Shown piece by piece: positions 15,898 through 24,331 of a DNA stretch of 64,000 nt; the first letter of the stretch is position 1; every line of letters starts with the position of its first letter. Under the pieces are notes generated by a model. It did not search any database, was not told the origin of the DNA, and saw only the letters and a list, made by a program, of their open reading frames with translations. This stretch comes from Pseudoalteromonas sp. XI10 (GTDB lineage Bacteria > Pseudomonadota > Gammaproteobacteria > Enterobacterales > Alteromonadaceae): positions 124,001 to 188,000 of the forward strand of contig NZ_LOPY01000052.1 in assembly GCF_001469895.1 (NCBI RefSeq), read 5' to 3'. Position numbers and translations under genes: made by a program.

Positions 15898-16115
15898 AAA
15901 AAAAGCCCTGTAAGGGCTTTTTTAGTTTCATATCTACCGTCACCGATATGAGCAATGTAGCAAGTAAAATAAGTAGGGTCGCTTATATGTTGCCAACATC
16001 AAGGGGCGTTGCGATTAGCAACATATAAGCTAAAGCTTTAACGTGGCGACACGTGTTTCAGGGTAGAGAAACAAATTTAATCTGAACAAGTCATCATACT
16101 TCGCTTGGCTTGTTG
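15898..16115 (-). ncRNA. ryhB: Fur-controlled RyhB-like small RNA, copy 1
   Basis: A minus-strand RNA of about 215 nt predicted from signals alone. Its promoter is TTGACA (16145-16150)-17 bases-GATAAT (16122-16127). One Fur box overlaps the -10 and another lies just upstream of the -35. It ends at a terminator with seven U residues (15898-15904). Positions 15943-15960 encode CUACAUUGCUCAUAUCGG, which shares ACAUUGCUCA-AU with the E. coli RyhB core (ACAUUGCUCACAU). A 13-bp perfect hairpin (15981-15993 with 16018-16030) has a 24-nt loop containing CAACGCCCCUUGAU. The length is near that of the long Vibrio RyhB. Expected role: repress iron-using mRNAs through Hfq when Fur lacks iron. Confidence 0.85.
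15904..15918. terminator. Bidirectional terminator shared by ylqF and small RNA copy 1
   Basis: AGCCCT (15904-15909) and AGGGCT (15913-15918) form the GC core. Runs of A before and T after extend the stem and supply a U tail in both directions. It ends ylqF on the plus strand and the small RNA on the minus strand. Confidence 0.85.
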
Positions 16116-16128
16116 AGATTAATTATCA
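16114..16128. promoter_or_regulatory. Fur box over the -10 of small RNA copy 1
   Basis: On the minus strand, TGATAAT-T-AATCTCA fits the 7-1-7 Fur consensus TGATAAT-N-ATTATCA with two mismatches. It overlaps the GATAAT -10 element (16122-16127), so bound Fur-Fe(II) would block RNA polymerase. Confidence 0.75.
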
Positions 16129-16144
16129 ATTAGGTTTGCAATAC

Positions 16145-16173
16145 TGTCAACATCTTTTTGAAAATAATTCTCA
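16145..16173. promoter_or_regulatory. -35 element and upstream Fur box of small RNA copy 1
   Basis: The TTGACA -35 is at 16145-16150 (minus strand). A second Fur box, TGAGAAT-T-ATTTTCA in 7-1-7 form, lies at 16159-16173. The same 15-mer is found in copy 2. Confidence 0.75.
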
Positions 16174-16212
16174 TTTAGCTTGGGTTGTAGGTTTGGTACG
16201 AATTTTAGACAT

Positions 16213-16425
16213 AAAAAAAGCCCTGTAAGGGCTTTTTGAGTTTCATATCTACCGTCACCGATATGAGCAATGTAGCAAGTAAAATAGTAGGGCGATCACC
16301 TGTTGCCAATATCAAGGGGCGTTGCGATTAGCAACAGGCGATCTTAGCTTTATCGTGGGCCACACGTGTTTCAGGGTCGAGAAACAAATCAGTTTATTCC
16401 GAACAAGTACTTTATCGTCTTGTTG
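16213..16425 (-). ncRNA. ryhB: Fur-controlled RyhB-like small RNA, copy 2
   Basis: The tandem paralogue of copy 1, again on the minus strand and about 213 nt. It has the same promoter layout, with TTGACA (16455-16460), 17 bases and GATAAT (16432-16437), two Fur boxes, the same RyhB-like core (16258-16275) and the same terminator with U7. The hairpin is kept, but its outer half is different: 16294-16306 pairs with 16331-16343 (12 Watson-Crick pairs and one G-U). Nearly every base of the outer stem has changed on both sides compared with copy 1, while the loop is almost identical. This covariation is strong evidence for a real folded RNA. Copies with distinct promoters could respond to slightly different iron levels. 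Confidence 0.85.
16219..16233 (-). terminator. Terminator of small RNA copy 2
   Basis: AGCCCT (16219-16224) and AGGGCT (16228-16233) form the stem with a 3-base loop. Seven A residues at 16213-16219 give the U tail of the minus-strand RNA. Confidence 0.85.
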
Positions 16426-16438
16426 ATAGTGATTATCA
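16424..16438. promoter_or_regulatory. Fur box over the -10 of small RNA copy 2
   Basis: On the minus strand, TGATAAT-C-ACTATCA matches the 7-1-7 Fur consensus with one mismatch, the best Fur box in the window. It overlaps the -10 element (16432-16437) and the probable start point. Confidence 0.8.
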
Positions 16439-16454
16439 ATTAGATTTACGTATC

Positions 16455-16483
16455 TGTCAACACTCAATTGAAAATAATTCTCA
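16455..16483. promoter_or_regulatory. -35 element and upstream Fur box of small RNA copy 2
   Basis: The TTGACA -35 is at 16455-16460 on the minus strand, and the second Fur box, TGAGAAT-T-ATTTTCA, is at 16469-16483. Confidence 0.75.
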
Positions 16484-16602
16484 TTTCTTTGTGTTTATTT
16501 TTTAAGCTTCAGTTATACAATGCATTAGCACTAAAGTTAGGCTGTAAATTACGTGCAATAAAAACTATGCTGGGGCTATAACAATTAAAATAATCACATG
16601 CG

Positions 16603-19600
16603 ATGTTCTCAATTTGGTCAATAAGCCTTCTTGCAATTGTATACTTGGCAATTTTATTTGCGGTTGCAGGCTGGGCTGATAAAAGAAAAGTATTGCCTTT
16701 TAAAGGCTTAACCTATGGTTTATCACTTGGGGTGTATTGCACCTCTTGGGCGTTTTTTGGTACCACAGCACAAGCTGCTTACAACGGTTGGTGGTTGGCT
16801 CCGACCTATGCCGGTACTATTTTGTTATTTATTTTTGGCTGGCAAGTTTATTGCCGCATAGCGCATATTTGTCGGCAGCAAAAAATAACCTCAATGGCAG
16901 ATTTTATTGCGACTCGGTATGGTCAATCGTCGAGTTTGTCTGGGCTCATTTCATTGATTTCAGTGATTGCCATTGTGCCCTATATCTCTTTACAGCTAAG
17001 TGCAACTGCACAAAGCATCAACTTACTTACCGATCGCGCTGCCACACAAAGCCATGAGGTATGGGCCGATAGTACTTTTTACATCACGATTGTATTGGCA
17101 CTGTTTGCTATTTTATTCGGCGCGAGGCGGTTAAAACCCAGCGAACATAACCCAGGATTGATTGCCAGTATTGCCTTTGAATCTGTGGTTAAATTATTGG
17201 CGTTTTTAGCGGTGGGTTTGTATGTGTGCTTTGCTTTATTCGACAGCCCAGTGGCTCTATTTGAAAAAGCGCATGACCTAAATATTGATCAGCAAGTGGC
17301 TGCAACGCAAAGTCCAACCTATGTGTATGTTGCTCATACTTTGCTTGGTATTTTGGCAACCTTATGTTTGCCAAGACAATTCCACATGAGTTTTATCGAA
17401 AAAAATAACGATAAAGAGCTGGCCACGGCACGGTGGCTATTTCCGATTTACCTATTACTTATTAACCTGTTTATTCTACCGATTGCATACGCCGGATTAA
17501 TTTACTTTCAAGGTCAAGAAGTCGGCTACGACACCTTTGTATTGGCTTTACCTATGGCAGCTGATGATGCCTTTGTGGCGCTATTAGCCTTTTTAGGTGG
17601 CTTTTCAGCGGCAACCAGTATGGTGATTGTGTCATCAATTGTGCTTTCAGTGATGATCACTAATGACTTTATTAACCAGTTTATTTTACGCCGCTCGCAA
17701 CTTACATCGAGTAGTCGCGGGCTTGATAAAAACAACCTACTACATGCGCGTAAAATCGTTATCGTATTGATTTTATTGCTTAGTTACTTCACTCACCGAG
17801 TGCTAGGCGAAAGTACAACCCTTGCCAATGTGGGTTTGATGTCGTTCACCTTAGTCGCGCAATTTTCGCCGGCCATGATCATTGGCTTATGGTGGCGACA
17901 AGCATCGTGTCGCGGTGCGCAATTGGGGATTTTAAGCGGTTTTATTATTTGGGGTTATACACTTTTACTACCGAATATCGCCGGAGGTTTAGGAAGCGAT
18001 AGCTTATGGCTTGTGAATGGACCGTGGGGAATAAGCTGGTTAGCACCAACCGATTTATTCTCATTAGGCATGGAAAGCATTAGCCAAGCTCTATTGCTAT
18101 CGTTAGGTGCGAACTGTTTAGTGTATTTCTTAGTGCCGTTATTTAGTCGTGCAACCTTGGCTGAACGCTTACAGAGTAATAAGTTTGTTTCGCAGCTGAA
18201 TGATTCAAAGGTAAGCAATCATCTACAGCCTTTGAGCTACCATGACCTAGGTGCACTATTGCAACGATTTGCCGAAAAAGAAGCGGCACAGTCTTTGGTA
18301 AATCATTACTTTCCGGATGATAAAAGTAAGTGGAAGCGCCCTGCCAATGTCGAGTTAGAGCTATTGGTTGAGCGCGAGATGTCTGCGGTGATCGGCGGCG
18401 CATCGGCACGGCTTATTTTAGATGTAGCCAAAAATGAGCAGCGCCAGCCTCTAGAACAGGTTGCCGAGTTTGTTGATGAAGCAAGCCAAGTGCTTAAATT
18501 TAATCGTGATTTACTGCAATCAACAATCGAAAACATTCAACAAGGGATCAGTGTAGTTGATAGTGAGCTGCGCTTGGTAGCTTGGAACCAAGGCTACAAA
18601 AACATGTTCGCCTACCCAGATGATGCGCTTTACATAGGCCGCCCTGTTGCCGACATTATTCGTTTTAATGCCGAGCGTGGCTTATTTAGCGGCGAGAGCA
18701 TGACCAGCGAGGTCGAAAAACGTTTAGCCTATTTACGCCAAGGCAGCGCTTATAAATATCAGCGCTCGCACAATGATGGCCGCGTGTTTGAAATGCAAGG
18801 TAACCCACTGCCAGGTGGCGGTTTTGTAACAACCTATACCGACATCACCGAGTTCGTAAAACAACAAAAAGCGTTAACAGAAGCCAATGTTAGCCTTGAA
18901 GAAAAAGTCGCAACACGCACCTTGGCATTGACTCAAGCAAACCAAGAATTGTCGATGGCAAAGCAAGTAGCGGAGCAAGCAACGGTCAGTAAAACGCGCT
19001 TTTTTGCTGCTGCTAGCCATGATTTGCTGCAACCTTTCAATGCTGCGAGCTTGTTTTGTTCTTTAATGAATGAAAAAGCCCAAGATACCGAACTTAAAGA
19101 GCTGGCGATGAATATTAAGAATTCATTGGGCAGCGCCGAAGAGTTGTTATCGAGTATTTTAGAGTTAACCAAGCTCGATTCGGGCTCGTTTAAAGTACAA
19201 ATGAGCGAGTTTGCTGCCAGCTCCTTGGTTGAACCATTGCGTAATGACTACGAAGCCCTTGCCCGCGAAAAAGGCTTAAAGTTTATTATTGAAACCTGCG
19301 ATGTTCGCTTGCATACCGACAAAGCGCTGCTGCGACGAGTGCTGCGTAACCTTTTGAGTAATGCGATTCGTTATACCGAGCAAGGTGAAGTGCGCTTAAA
19401 AATGCAGTACGACGACGACCATGTATCCTTTATTGTTGAAGACACAGGGATTGGTATTGCATCGAGCGATCAACAAACTATTTTCCAAGAGTTTAAACAG
19501 CTTGGTGCAAAGCCAAGCGCCGAGGGGTTAGGCTTAGGGTTGGCAATCACTAAACGTATATGTGACTTACTTAAAATACCCCTAGTGATGGGATCTGAGC

Positions 19601-20052
19601 TTGGTAAAGGCACGCAATTTACCCTCACTCTGCCTTGTAAAGTGAGTGCTGCGCCAGCGCAAGCGAAAGGTGCTGAGGCATCACAAGAAACAGAGCTGGG
19701 GCAATTGCGTATTTGGTTGCTTGATAACGACCGCAACGTGTTAGAGGCATTAAAGCAGCTACTCGAAAATTGGGGCTGTGAAATTTCAACAGCCACTAAC
19801 TTAGCGGAGCTTGAGCAGCTAAAGGCAAGCCAAGCCCTGCCGCAATTGTTGATTATTGATTATCAGCTTGATGATGGGGTAACGGGCCTTGAAGTGATTG
19901 AGCAAGCGGCACTAACACGCTTACCTGCCATCGTTAATACTGCGAATCATGATGAAGGCATACGCGAGTTAGTGCTCGATGCGGGCTATCCATTGCTTTA
20001 TAAGCCTCTGAAAGCGCCCGCTTTAAAACGCATGATTAAGCGACTGACTTAA
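16603..20052 (+). CDS. SLC5-type hybrid sensor histidine kinase (CrbS/MxtR-like)
   Basis: A 1149-residue inner-membrane protein. Residues 1 to about 520 form a sodium:solute-symporter (SLC5) domain of about 13 helices. PAS (about 640-760) and a coiled coil follow. The DHp helix has its phospho-accepting His806 in AAASHDLLQPFNAA, the catalytic domain shows LLSNAIRYTEQGE and DTGIGIA, and a receiver at about 1035-1149 carries Asp1086. This is the layout of CrbS (Vibrio) and MxtR (Pseudomonas), which act with a LuxR-type regulator (CrbR/ErdR) to switch on acetate and short-chain carbon use. A LuxR-type orphan regulator is encoded about 15 kb away at 34853-35515 and may be the partner. Its stop overlaps the stop of the convergent gene by 4 bases. 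The ribosome site is weak. Confidence 0.88.
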   Translation: MFSIWSISLLAIVYLAILFAVAGWADKRKVLPFKGLTYGLSLGVYCTSWAFFGTTAQAAYNGWWLAPTYAGTILLFIFGWQVYCRIAHICRQQKITSMADFIATRYGQSSSLSGLISLISVIAIVPYISLQLSATAQSINLLTDRAATQSHEVWADSTFYITIVLALFAILFGARRLKPSEHNPGLIASIAFESVVKLLAFLAVGLYVCFALFDSPVALFEKAHDLNIDQQVAATQSPTYVYVAHTLLGILATLCLPRQFHMSFIEKNNDKELATARWLFPIYLLLINLFILPIAYAGLIYFQGQEVGYDTFVLALPMAADDAFVALLAFLGGFSAATSMVIVSSIVLSVMITNDFINQFILRRSQLTSSSRGLDKNNLLHARKIVIVLILLLSYFTHRVLGESTTLANVGLMSFTLVAQFSPAMIIGLWWRQASCRGAQLGILSGFIIWGYTLLLPNIAGGLGSDSLWLVNGPWGISWLAPTDLFSLGMESISQALLLSLGANCLVYFLVPLFSRATLAERLQSNKFVSQLNDSKVSNHLQPLSYHDLGALLQRFAEKEAAQSLVNHYFPDDKSKWKRPANVELELLVEREMSAVIGGASARLILDVAKNEQRQPLEQVAEFVDEASQVLKFNRDLLQSTIENIQQGISVVDSELRLVAWNQGYKNMFAYPDDALYIGRPVADIIRFNAERGLFSGESMTSEVEKRLAYLRQGSAYKYQRSHNDGRVFEMQGNPLPGGGFVTTYTDITEFVKQQKALTEANVSLEEKVATRTLALTQANQELSMAKQVAEQATVSKTRFFAAASHDLLQPFNAASLFCSLMNEKAQDTELKELAMNIKNSLGSAEELLSSILELTKLDSGSFKVQMSEFAASSLVEPLRNDYEALAREKGLKFIIETCDVRLHTDKALLRRVLRNLLSNAIRYTEQGEVRLKMQYDDDHVSFIVEDTGIGIASSDQQTIFQEFKQLGAKPSAEGLGLGLAITKRICDLLKIPLVMGSELGKGTQFTLTLPCKVSAAPAQAKGAEASQETELGQLRIWLLDNDRNVLEALKQLLENWGCEISTATNLAELEQLKASQALPQLLIIDYQLDDGVTGLEVIEQAALTRLPAIVNTANHDEGIRELVLDAGYPLLYKPLKAPALKRMIKRLT

Positions 20053-23021
20053 TCTGCGTTTTGCTCAGTTGCTGGGGTATTGGCTTTAATTAAGCGCTCT
20101 ACCTCAGCGACAAACTTCTTATCTAAGTCATCTTCATGGCTCAAAAATAACAGCATTTCATCACCATTGTGGTCGATTACTGTTACCGTGGTGGTTAGTA
20201 GGGCGCTTTTAGCATAATCAACGTTGAGCTCTTTAATGTCACTAAAGCGGCGCTGATCTTTTTCGAGCACACCTTGCTCATTTTCCCAGTAACTAAAAAT
20301 AGTGTTTTCTGTGATGCCGTTTCCATCAGTTTTAAAATCGAAAAATGCGTCACTATAAAAATAGTGCACATTCTCGTTGGCAGGAATAATTTCTTTTCTT
20401 TTTAGAAAGTTAACTTGATAAGACCAAAGCTTATCGCCGGTTACTATGGTTGAGCTTGGCAACAAATATAGTTCATAAATTAAGCCATAAAATAACCAAG
20501 GCAACATGAATATCGAAATGATAACCTGCCTCGCCCGCCATTGAGAGTGGTACTCAAGAGCCTGCTCTGGTTGCTTGAGGTTTTGAATGTAATTAACCAG
20601 TGGCAACCATAGAATAGGTATAACTAAAAACAGCCAAGTACCATATTCCCAGTTATAGCTTACGACTTCAGAAATGATAATCGCCAGCCATAACACGAAC
20701 CCAACCGCGACGGGCATGATCTTATTTTTGCCAAAGGTTTGTTCGCTGTGCTTGCAAAGTTCAAGTAACAACGGAATAAAAAACAGTGGTGCGAATATCC
20801 CTCGAGCAATCGGCATAATATGGCTTTGTTGCTGCTCTTTTATCGCTTTCCAGTTGCGATAGCTCCAGTAGTGAATGAATATTCCTAAGCTCAATAAGCT
20901 GTAAATAACAAACTTACTGTTACTGACAGGGTAGAACTGTTGCTCAGCAAAAACTGGGCGGTTACTTGCTTCTATACGCCAAGCCGCGATGAAAAAGATG
21001 ATTGCCGCCAAGTAACTTAAAATAAAAACGCTATACCAGTTAGTTTCGTCATCTGCTGGTGTGGTTGTTGAGCTATTTGTGCCGTATTTAATGATGCCGA
21101 AATGGGTCGCGTTATTGAGTTTTTTGCGCTCGCTTAGGTAAAGGTCTATTTGATCGGCTGGAATATGATCCTGCTTAGCACTGTAATCAAAGTATAAGGT
21201 CAACACAGAATCTTTAAATGTCACGCGTTTTTCGAAATGAAAAAATGGGTTGTCGATCGTGACCTGCTCATCATCAAACTGCCAATTAGTATCCGTAAAC
21301 GTAACCTTTATGGTTGTTTCGATATTATTAGGGTAACGAAACCACATTGGTGCATTGTTACGCTCTCGCTGTTCTGGCTTATAAACTGAGTTTTGAATTT
21401 CACTGGCGTAAAAGTCGTTTTGAAAATCATTACCCTCAGGTCGCCAAAAGTCATCAATAGTATAGTACTCATTGGTAATTAGCTGACCGGTGTCCTTTGG
21501 AGATTCAACCAGCATAGGTTTGGCTGTTTGTAAGCCTTTGTAGGTATCTTGATAATATTCTCGGTAATCATCTTCTACGCTTTTTAAGCTGTTTTTAGCG
21601 ATTGAACTGCGGCGGTTAATTGCTTCAAAGTCGCCGTATTTATATTGAGTTGAAAAACTAACTGGCTCATTAATACCTTCTGGGATCTGATAATTATCAA
21701 AAACCTGAACGCGTTTTAGGGCAGGTTCTGTGAACATATCTGTAAAGCCTGTTTCACCTTGCTTTATTATTAACGCGACATCGTAGTTCGGTTGAGCTAA
21801 ATGTGCTAAATCGCCGCGCTGGTAAGAAATGGTTGGATCAAGCCAGTAGCGTTTACCTTGGTGCTCTAAGGTGACAATGACATGGTCAAATAAACTAGGG
21901 GAGACCGGTAAGCTAGCAGTACGTTTTCTGTCTTCAGTGTTAACTAAAGCTGGATGAGCCTCTACGCCGAGCGCTTTAAGTAAAGAAATGAGCAAGACGG
22001 TTTTGTCTTTACAGTCGCCATAGCGCAGTGCCAAAGTTTCTGATGCAGGAGTAGGCTGGTGCGAGTTGGTGCCCATTTCTAGGCCCAAATAACGTACTTC
22101 GTCTTGGCTAAAGCGCAGGGCAGCCACAATTTGAGACTCTAAGTCGGCATGTTGAAACTTAATTTGACGAGCAATTGTTTCAATAGCAGGGCTTACTTCG
22201 ATGGCTGATTGGTACAAAGGTAACGACCAATTGACTACCTCTTGCCAATTATTTACTTCAGAAAAATACACTTCTTTGTAAGGCGAATACCAATGCGGTA
22301 CTTCGCTTGCAGAGCTAAGGGTCGGCTCATTGTGTTGGCTAATTTGGTAGTCAAAACCCGTATCTAACTTGGTTTTAGTAACTGGCGACTCGCCATTCAT
22401 AAAGTTGATATATAAGGGCGTAGGCTTTTGCCACTTTACCCGCATAAATTGCTGCACTATCGGCACCGACCAGTTCAGTGTACGCTTGGTGCTGAAGTGC
22501 TGATAAACCGGATTACTTCCCGAAACCGTATAGCTGTAATCTAAAATATCCATGACCCGCATATCATCAATAATGACATTTAGGCTTAAGGTGCCATTGT
22601 ATATACGACTTGCTAAGTCGGTCTCGCGTTGTAACACCTGTAGCTCGGCACTATTTAGTTTATCTATATATTGGCCGTCACGAATAATGCCTAAACTATT
22701 GAGCGTAAGAGATTGATAATTTGGGTCAAAATCAATATTCAGCTGGCTAATATAATCAACCCCAGACTGATTGACCGCTTGCATTACGGTGCGATTAAAG
22801 CGTTGCTGTGGGGCTTGCTCAGATACCTGAAGCTGAGTGTCGAGCATCAGGTAGAAAGTCCCGTCTCGTATTTGGTCTCGAGGAATCTCAGGGGTGAGTA
22901 ACTTATGTTGTTTTACCCAGTTAGCTGCGGGTGCAACCTGATACTCTTCTGCGGCTGCAAAAGAGCTCACAAAGAATAAAAAAACAGCCAGTACCTTAAG
23001 TTGTAAGTGCATCCATTTCAT
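20049..23021 (-). CDS. DUF3857/transglutaminase-like membrane protein
   Basis: A 990-residue protein with a signal peptide (VLAVFLFFVSSFAAAEE, about residues 9-25). An extracytoplasmic DUF3857 region follows, then a transglutaminase-like domain in which SLLKALGVEAHPALVNT follows the RYGDCKDKTVLL segment with its catalytic-type Cys. The family His is probably in SLFDHVIVTLE and the Asp in YWLDPT. The last third has about six membrane spans with an aromatic linker and a cytoplasmic tail. Members of this family are common in marine gammaproteobacteria and Bacteroidetes; a role in peptide cross-linking or proteolysis at the envelope is suspected but unproven. It stands alone, convergent to the SLC5 kinase. 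Confidence 0.8.
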   Translation of the reverse strand: MKWMHLQLKVLAVFLFFVSSFAAAEEYQVAPAANWVKQHKLLTPEIPRDQIRDGTFYLMLDTQLQVSEQAPQQRFNRTVMQAVNQSGVDYISQLNIDFDPNYQSLTLNSLGIIRDGQYIDKLNSAELQVLQRETDLASRIYNGTLSLNVIIDDMRVMDILDYSYTVSGSNPVYQHFSTKRTLNWSVPIVQQFMRVKWQKPTPLYINFMNGESPVTKTKLDTGFDYQISQHNEPTLSSASEVPHWYSPYKEVYFSEVNNWQEVVNWSLPLYQSAIEVSPAIETIARQIKFQHADLESQIVAALRFSQDEVRYLGLEMGTNSHQPTPASETLALRYGDCKDKTVLLISLLKALGVEAHPALVNTEDRKRTASLPVSPSLFDHVIVTLEHQGKRYWLDPTISYQRGDLAHLAQPNYDVALIIKQGETGFTDMFTEPALKRVQVFDNYQIPEGINEPVSFSTQYKYGDFEAINRRSSIAKNSLKSVEDDYREYYQDTYKGLQTAKPMLVESPKDTGQLITNEYYTIDDFWRPEGNDFQNDFYASEIQNSVYKPEQRERNNAPMWFRYPNNIETTIKVTFTDTNWQFDDEQVTIDNPFFHFEKRVTFKDSVLTLYFDYSAKQDHIPADQIDLYLSERKKLNNATHFGIIKYGTNSSTTTPADDETNWYSVFILSYLAAIIFFIAAWRIEASNRPVFAEQQFYPVSNSKFVIYSLLSLGIFIHYWSYRNWKAIKEQQQSHIMPIARGIFAPLFFIPLLLELCKHSEQTFGKNKIMPVAVGFVLWLAIIISEVVSYNWEYGTWLFLVIPILWLPLVNYIQNLKQPEQALEYHSQWRARQVIISIFMLPWLFYGLIYELYLLPSSTIVTGDKLWSYQVNFLKRKEIIPANENVHYFYSDAFFDFKTDGNGITENTIFSYWENEQGVLEKDQRRFSDIKELNVDYAKSALLTTTVTVIDHNGDEMLLFLSHEDDLDKKFVAEVERLIKANTPATEQNAD

Positions 23022-23133
23022 TGTTATTTTCTAATTACGTTTAGTTTTATATGACAAATTACTGAATTTCACGGCATGAGCCAAATAAAATTCAATATAA
23101 ATGCTTCTTTTTAGGTCCAATGCTTAATAAGCG

Positions 23134-24303
23134 CTAGTTTTCAGTGCTTTCTTTATTAGGTAAATCAGTGATTGTTACTCTGCCTTTTTCTTCAAAATAT
23201 CGTTGGGCAATTTTTTTCAAAATCTCAAGTCGAAGTCTACTTACGTGACCTATTTGCTTAACGTAATTAGCCCCGCTTCTTTCAAAACTATCACTGAAGC
23301 CATCGGCCACAATACTCGGGTCATTAACTGTAGAGGTACCGCCCCCATATTGTGGGTCGCTACCTATAATGTCGGTGATATTGTAATTACTTATACTCAA
23401 AGACAATCTACTAATAACCTGTTGATCAGCAGGTTGATTAACTAACAACGAAAGGAGGTGGTCAGTCAGATCTTCTTCAAAGTTTGGAAAGTAGTTTTGT
23501 TTTTCGAGGTAAAGTGATGAGACATATGTTGCGTGACCCCTAATGACAACACCTCGGTTAGAGTTTACAAATTGCAGGGCATTTGCTTTGAGTGTTGGGT
23601 AAACGTTTTTCGCGGTAAAAGGATATGTAACTAGGCTTGGGCCACCAATGTAGCCGCGATAAAAACCGTACATAATAAGTGGATCATTGTTAAATAGTGG
23701 TGCGACTATGTTGTATTCAATATCATTAAGAGAGTATTGATTGCCATTAAAGGTAAAGCGAGACTTATCAAAAAAGTTATCTTTGCCCTTTAGTAATCTT
23801 AATATGTTTTGTACCGGATACTGCTGAACTAATGCATTAATTACAGTGACACTATATAAATTAAGCCAGTAGGCGAGCTGCTCAGCTTTTGAAAGTGTTG
23901 CTAAATTAATAGTGTTAGGAATATTAGCCATTTTTTCTTGTACTTGCTGCAAAACCTGCTTCATGTGAGGGTTGTCTTGGTAAGAAGTATAGAAAAAACG
24001 ATTAGACTCAGTAGCTGTGGAAGGTTTTGGGTTTCTCGCTATTCGCGTACCAATTTGCCCTGTGTTACTAGAGATATTGTAGCGGTCAGACATGCCTAAA
24101 TTGATGGCCGATGCATCAAGTATTTTAGCATAATCGCTGTAATCAAGAGTGATTGTGGAGCTTTCATCATATTGATGAAATAGACTGAACTTCTCTTGGT
24201 TATTGTCTGTAATGGTTGTTTTATTTACAGGCTCTGTTGCTTTACAGCCCGCTAATATAAGAATAGAAACAGCTAATAGAGCTGAGGTGAAAACACTATT
24301 CAT
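23134..24303 (-). CDS. DUF547 lipoprotein, paralogue 3
   Basis: A 389-residue lipoprotein: signal sequence with lipobox LILAGC, then a DUF547 domain, whose marks here include LAYWLNLYSVTVINAL, FTFNGNQYSLNDIEYNIVAPLF and a closing YFPNFEEDLTDHL segment. The function of DUF547 is not known. Some members sit with glutaredoxins or thiol enzymes, and a papain-like fold has been suggested; no catalytic claim is made here. AAGGAAAG precedes the start. It is the last and most divergent of three tandem copies on this strand, 28 bases after the previous one. Confidence 0.85.
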   Translation of the reverse strand: MNSVFTSALLAVSILILAGCKATEPVNKTTITDNNQEKFSLFHQYDESSTITLDYSDYAKILDASAINLGMSDRYNISSNTGQIGTRIARNPKPSTATESNRFFYTSYQDNPHMKQVLQQVQEKMANIPNTINLATLSKAEQLAYWLNLYSVTVINALVQQYPVQNILRLLKGKDNFFDKSRFTFNGNQYSLNDIEYNIVAPLFNNDPLIMYGFYRGYIGGPSLVTYPFTAKNVYPTLKANALQFVNSNRGVVIRGHATYVSSLYLEKQNYFPNFEEDLTDHLLSLLVNQPADQQVISRLSLSISNYNITDIIGSDPQYGGGTSTVNDPSIVADGFSDSFERSGANYVKQIGHVSRLRLEILKKIAQRYFEEKGRVTITDLPNKESTEN

Positions 24304-24331
24304 CTATCACTTTCCTTAGTACAAAAAACGA

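Noticed and set aside
15589-15951. Plus-strand frame of 120 codons inside and after ylqF
   Set aside because: It overlaps ylqF in another frame, has an odd composition and runs through the terminator; it is a shadow.
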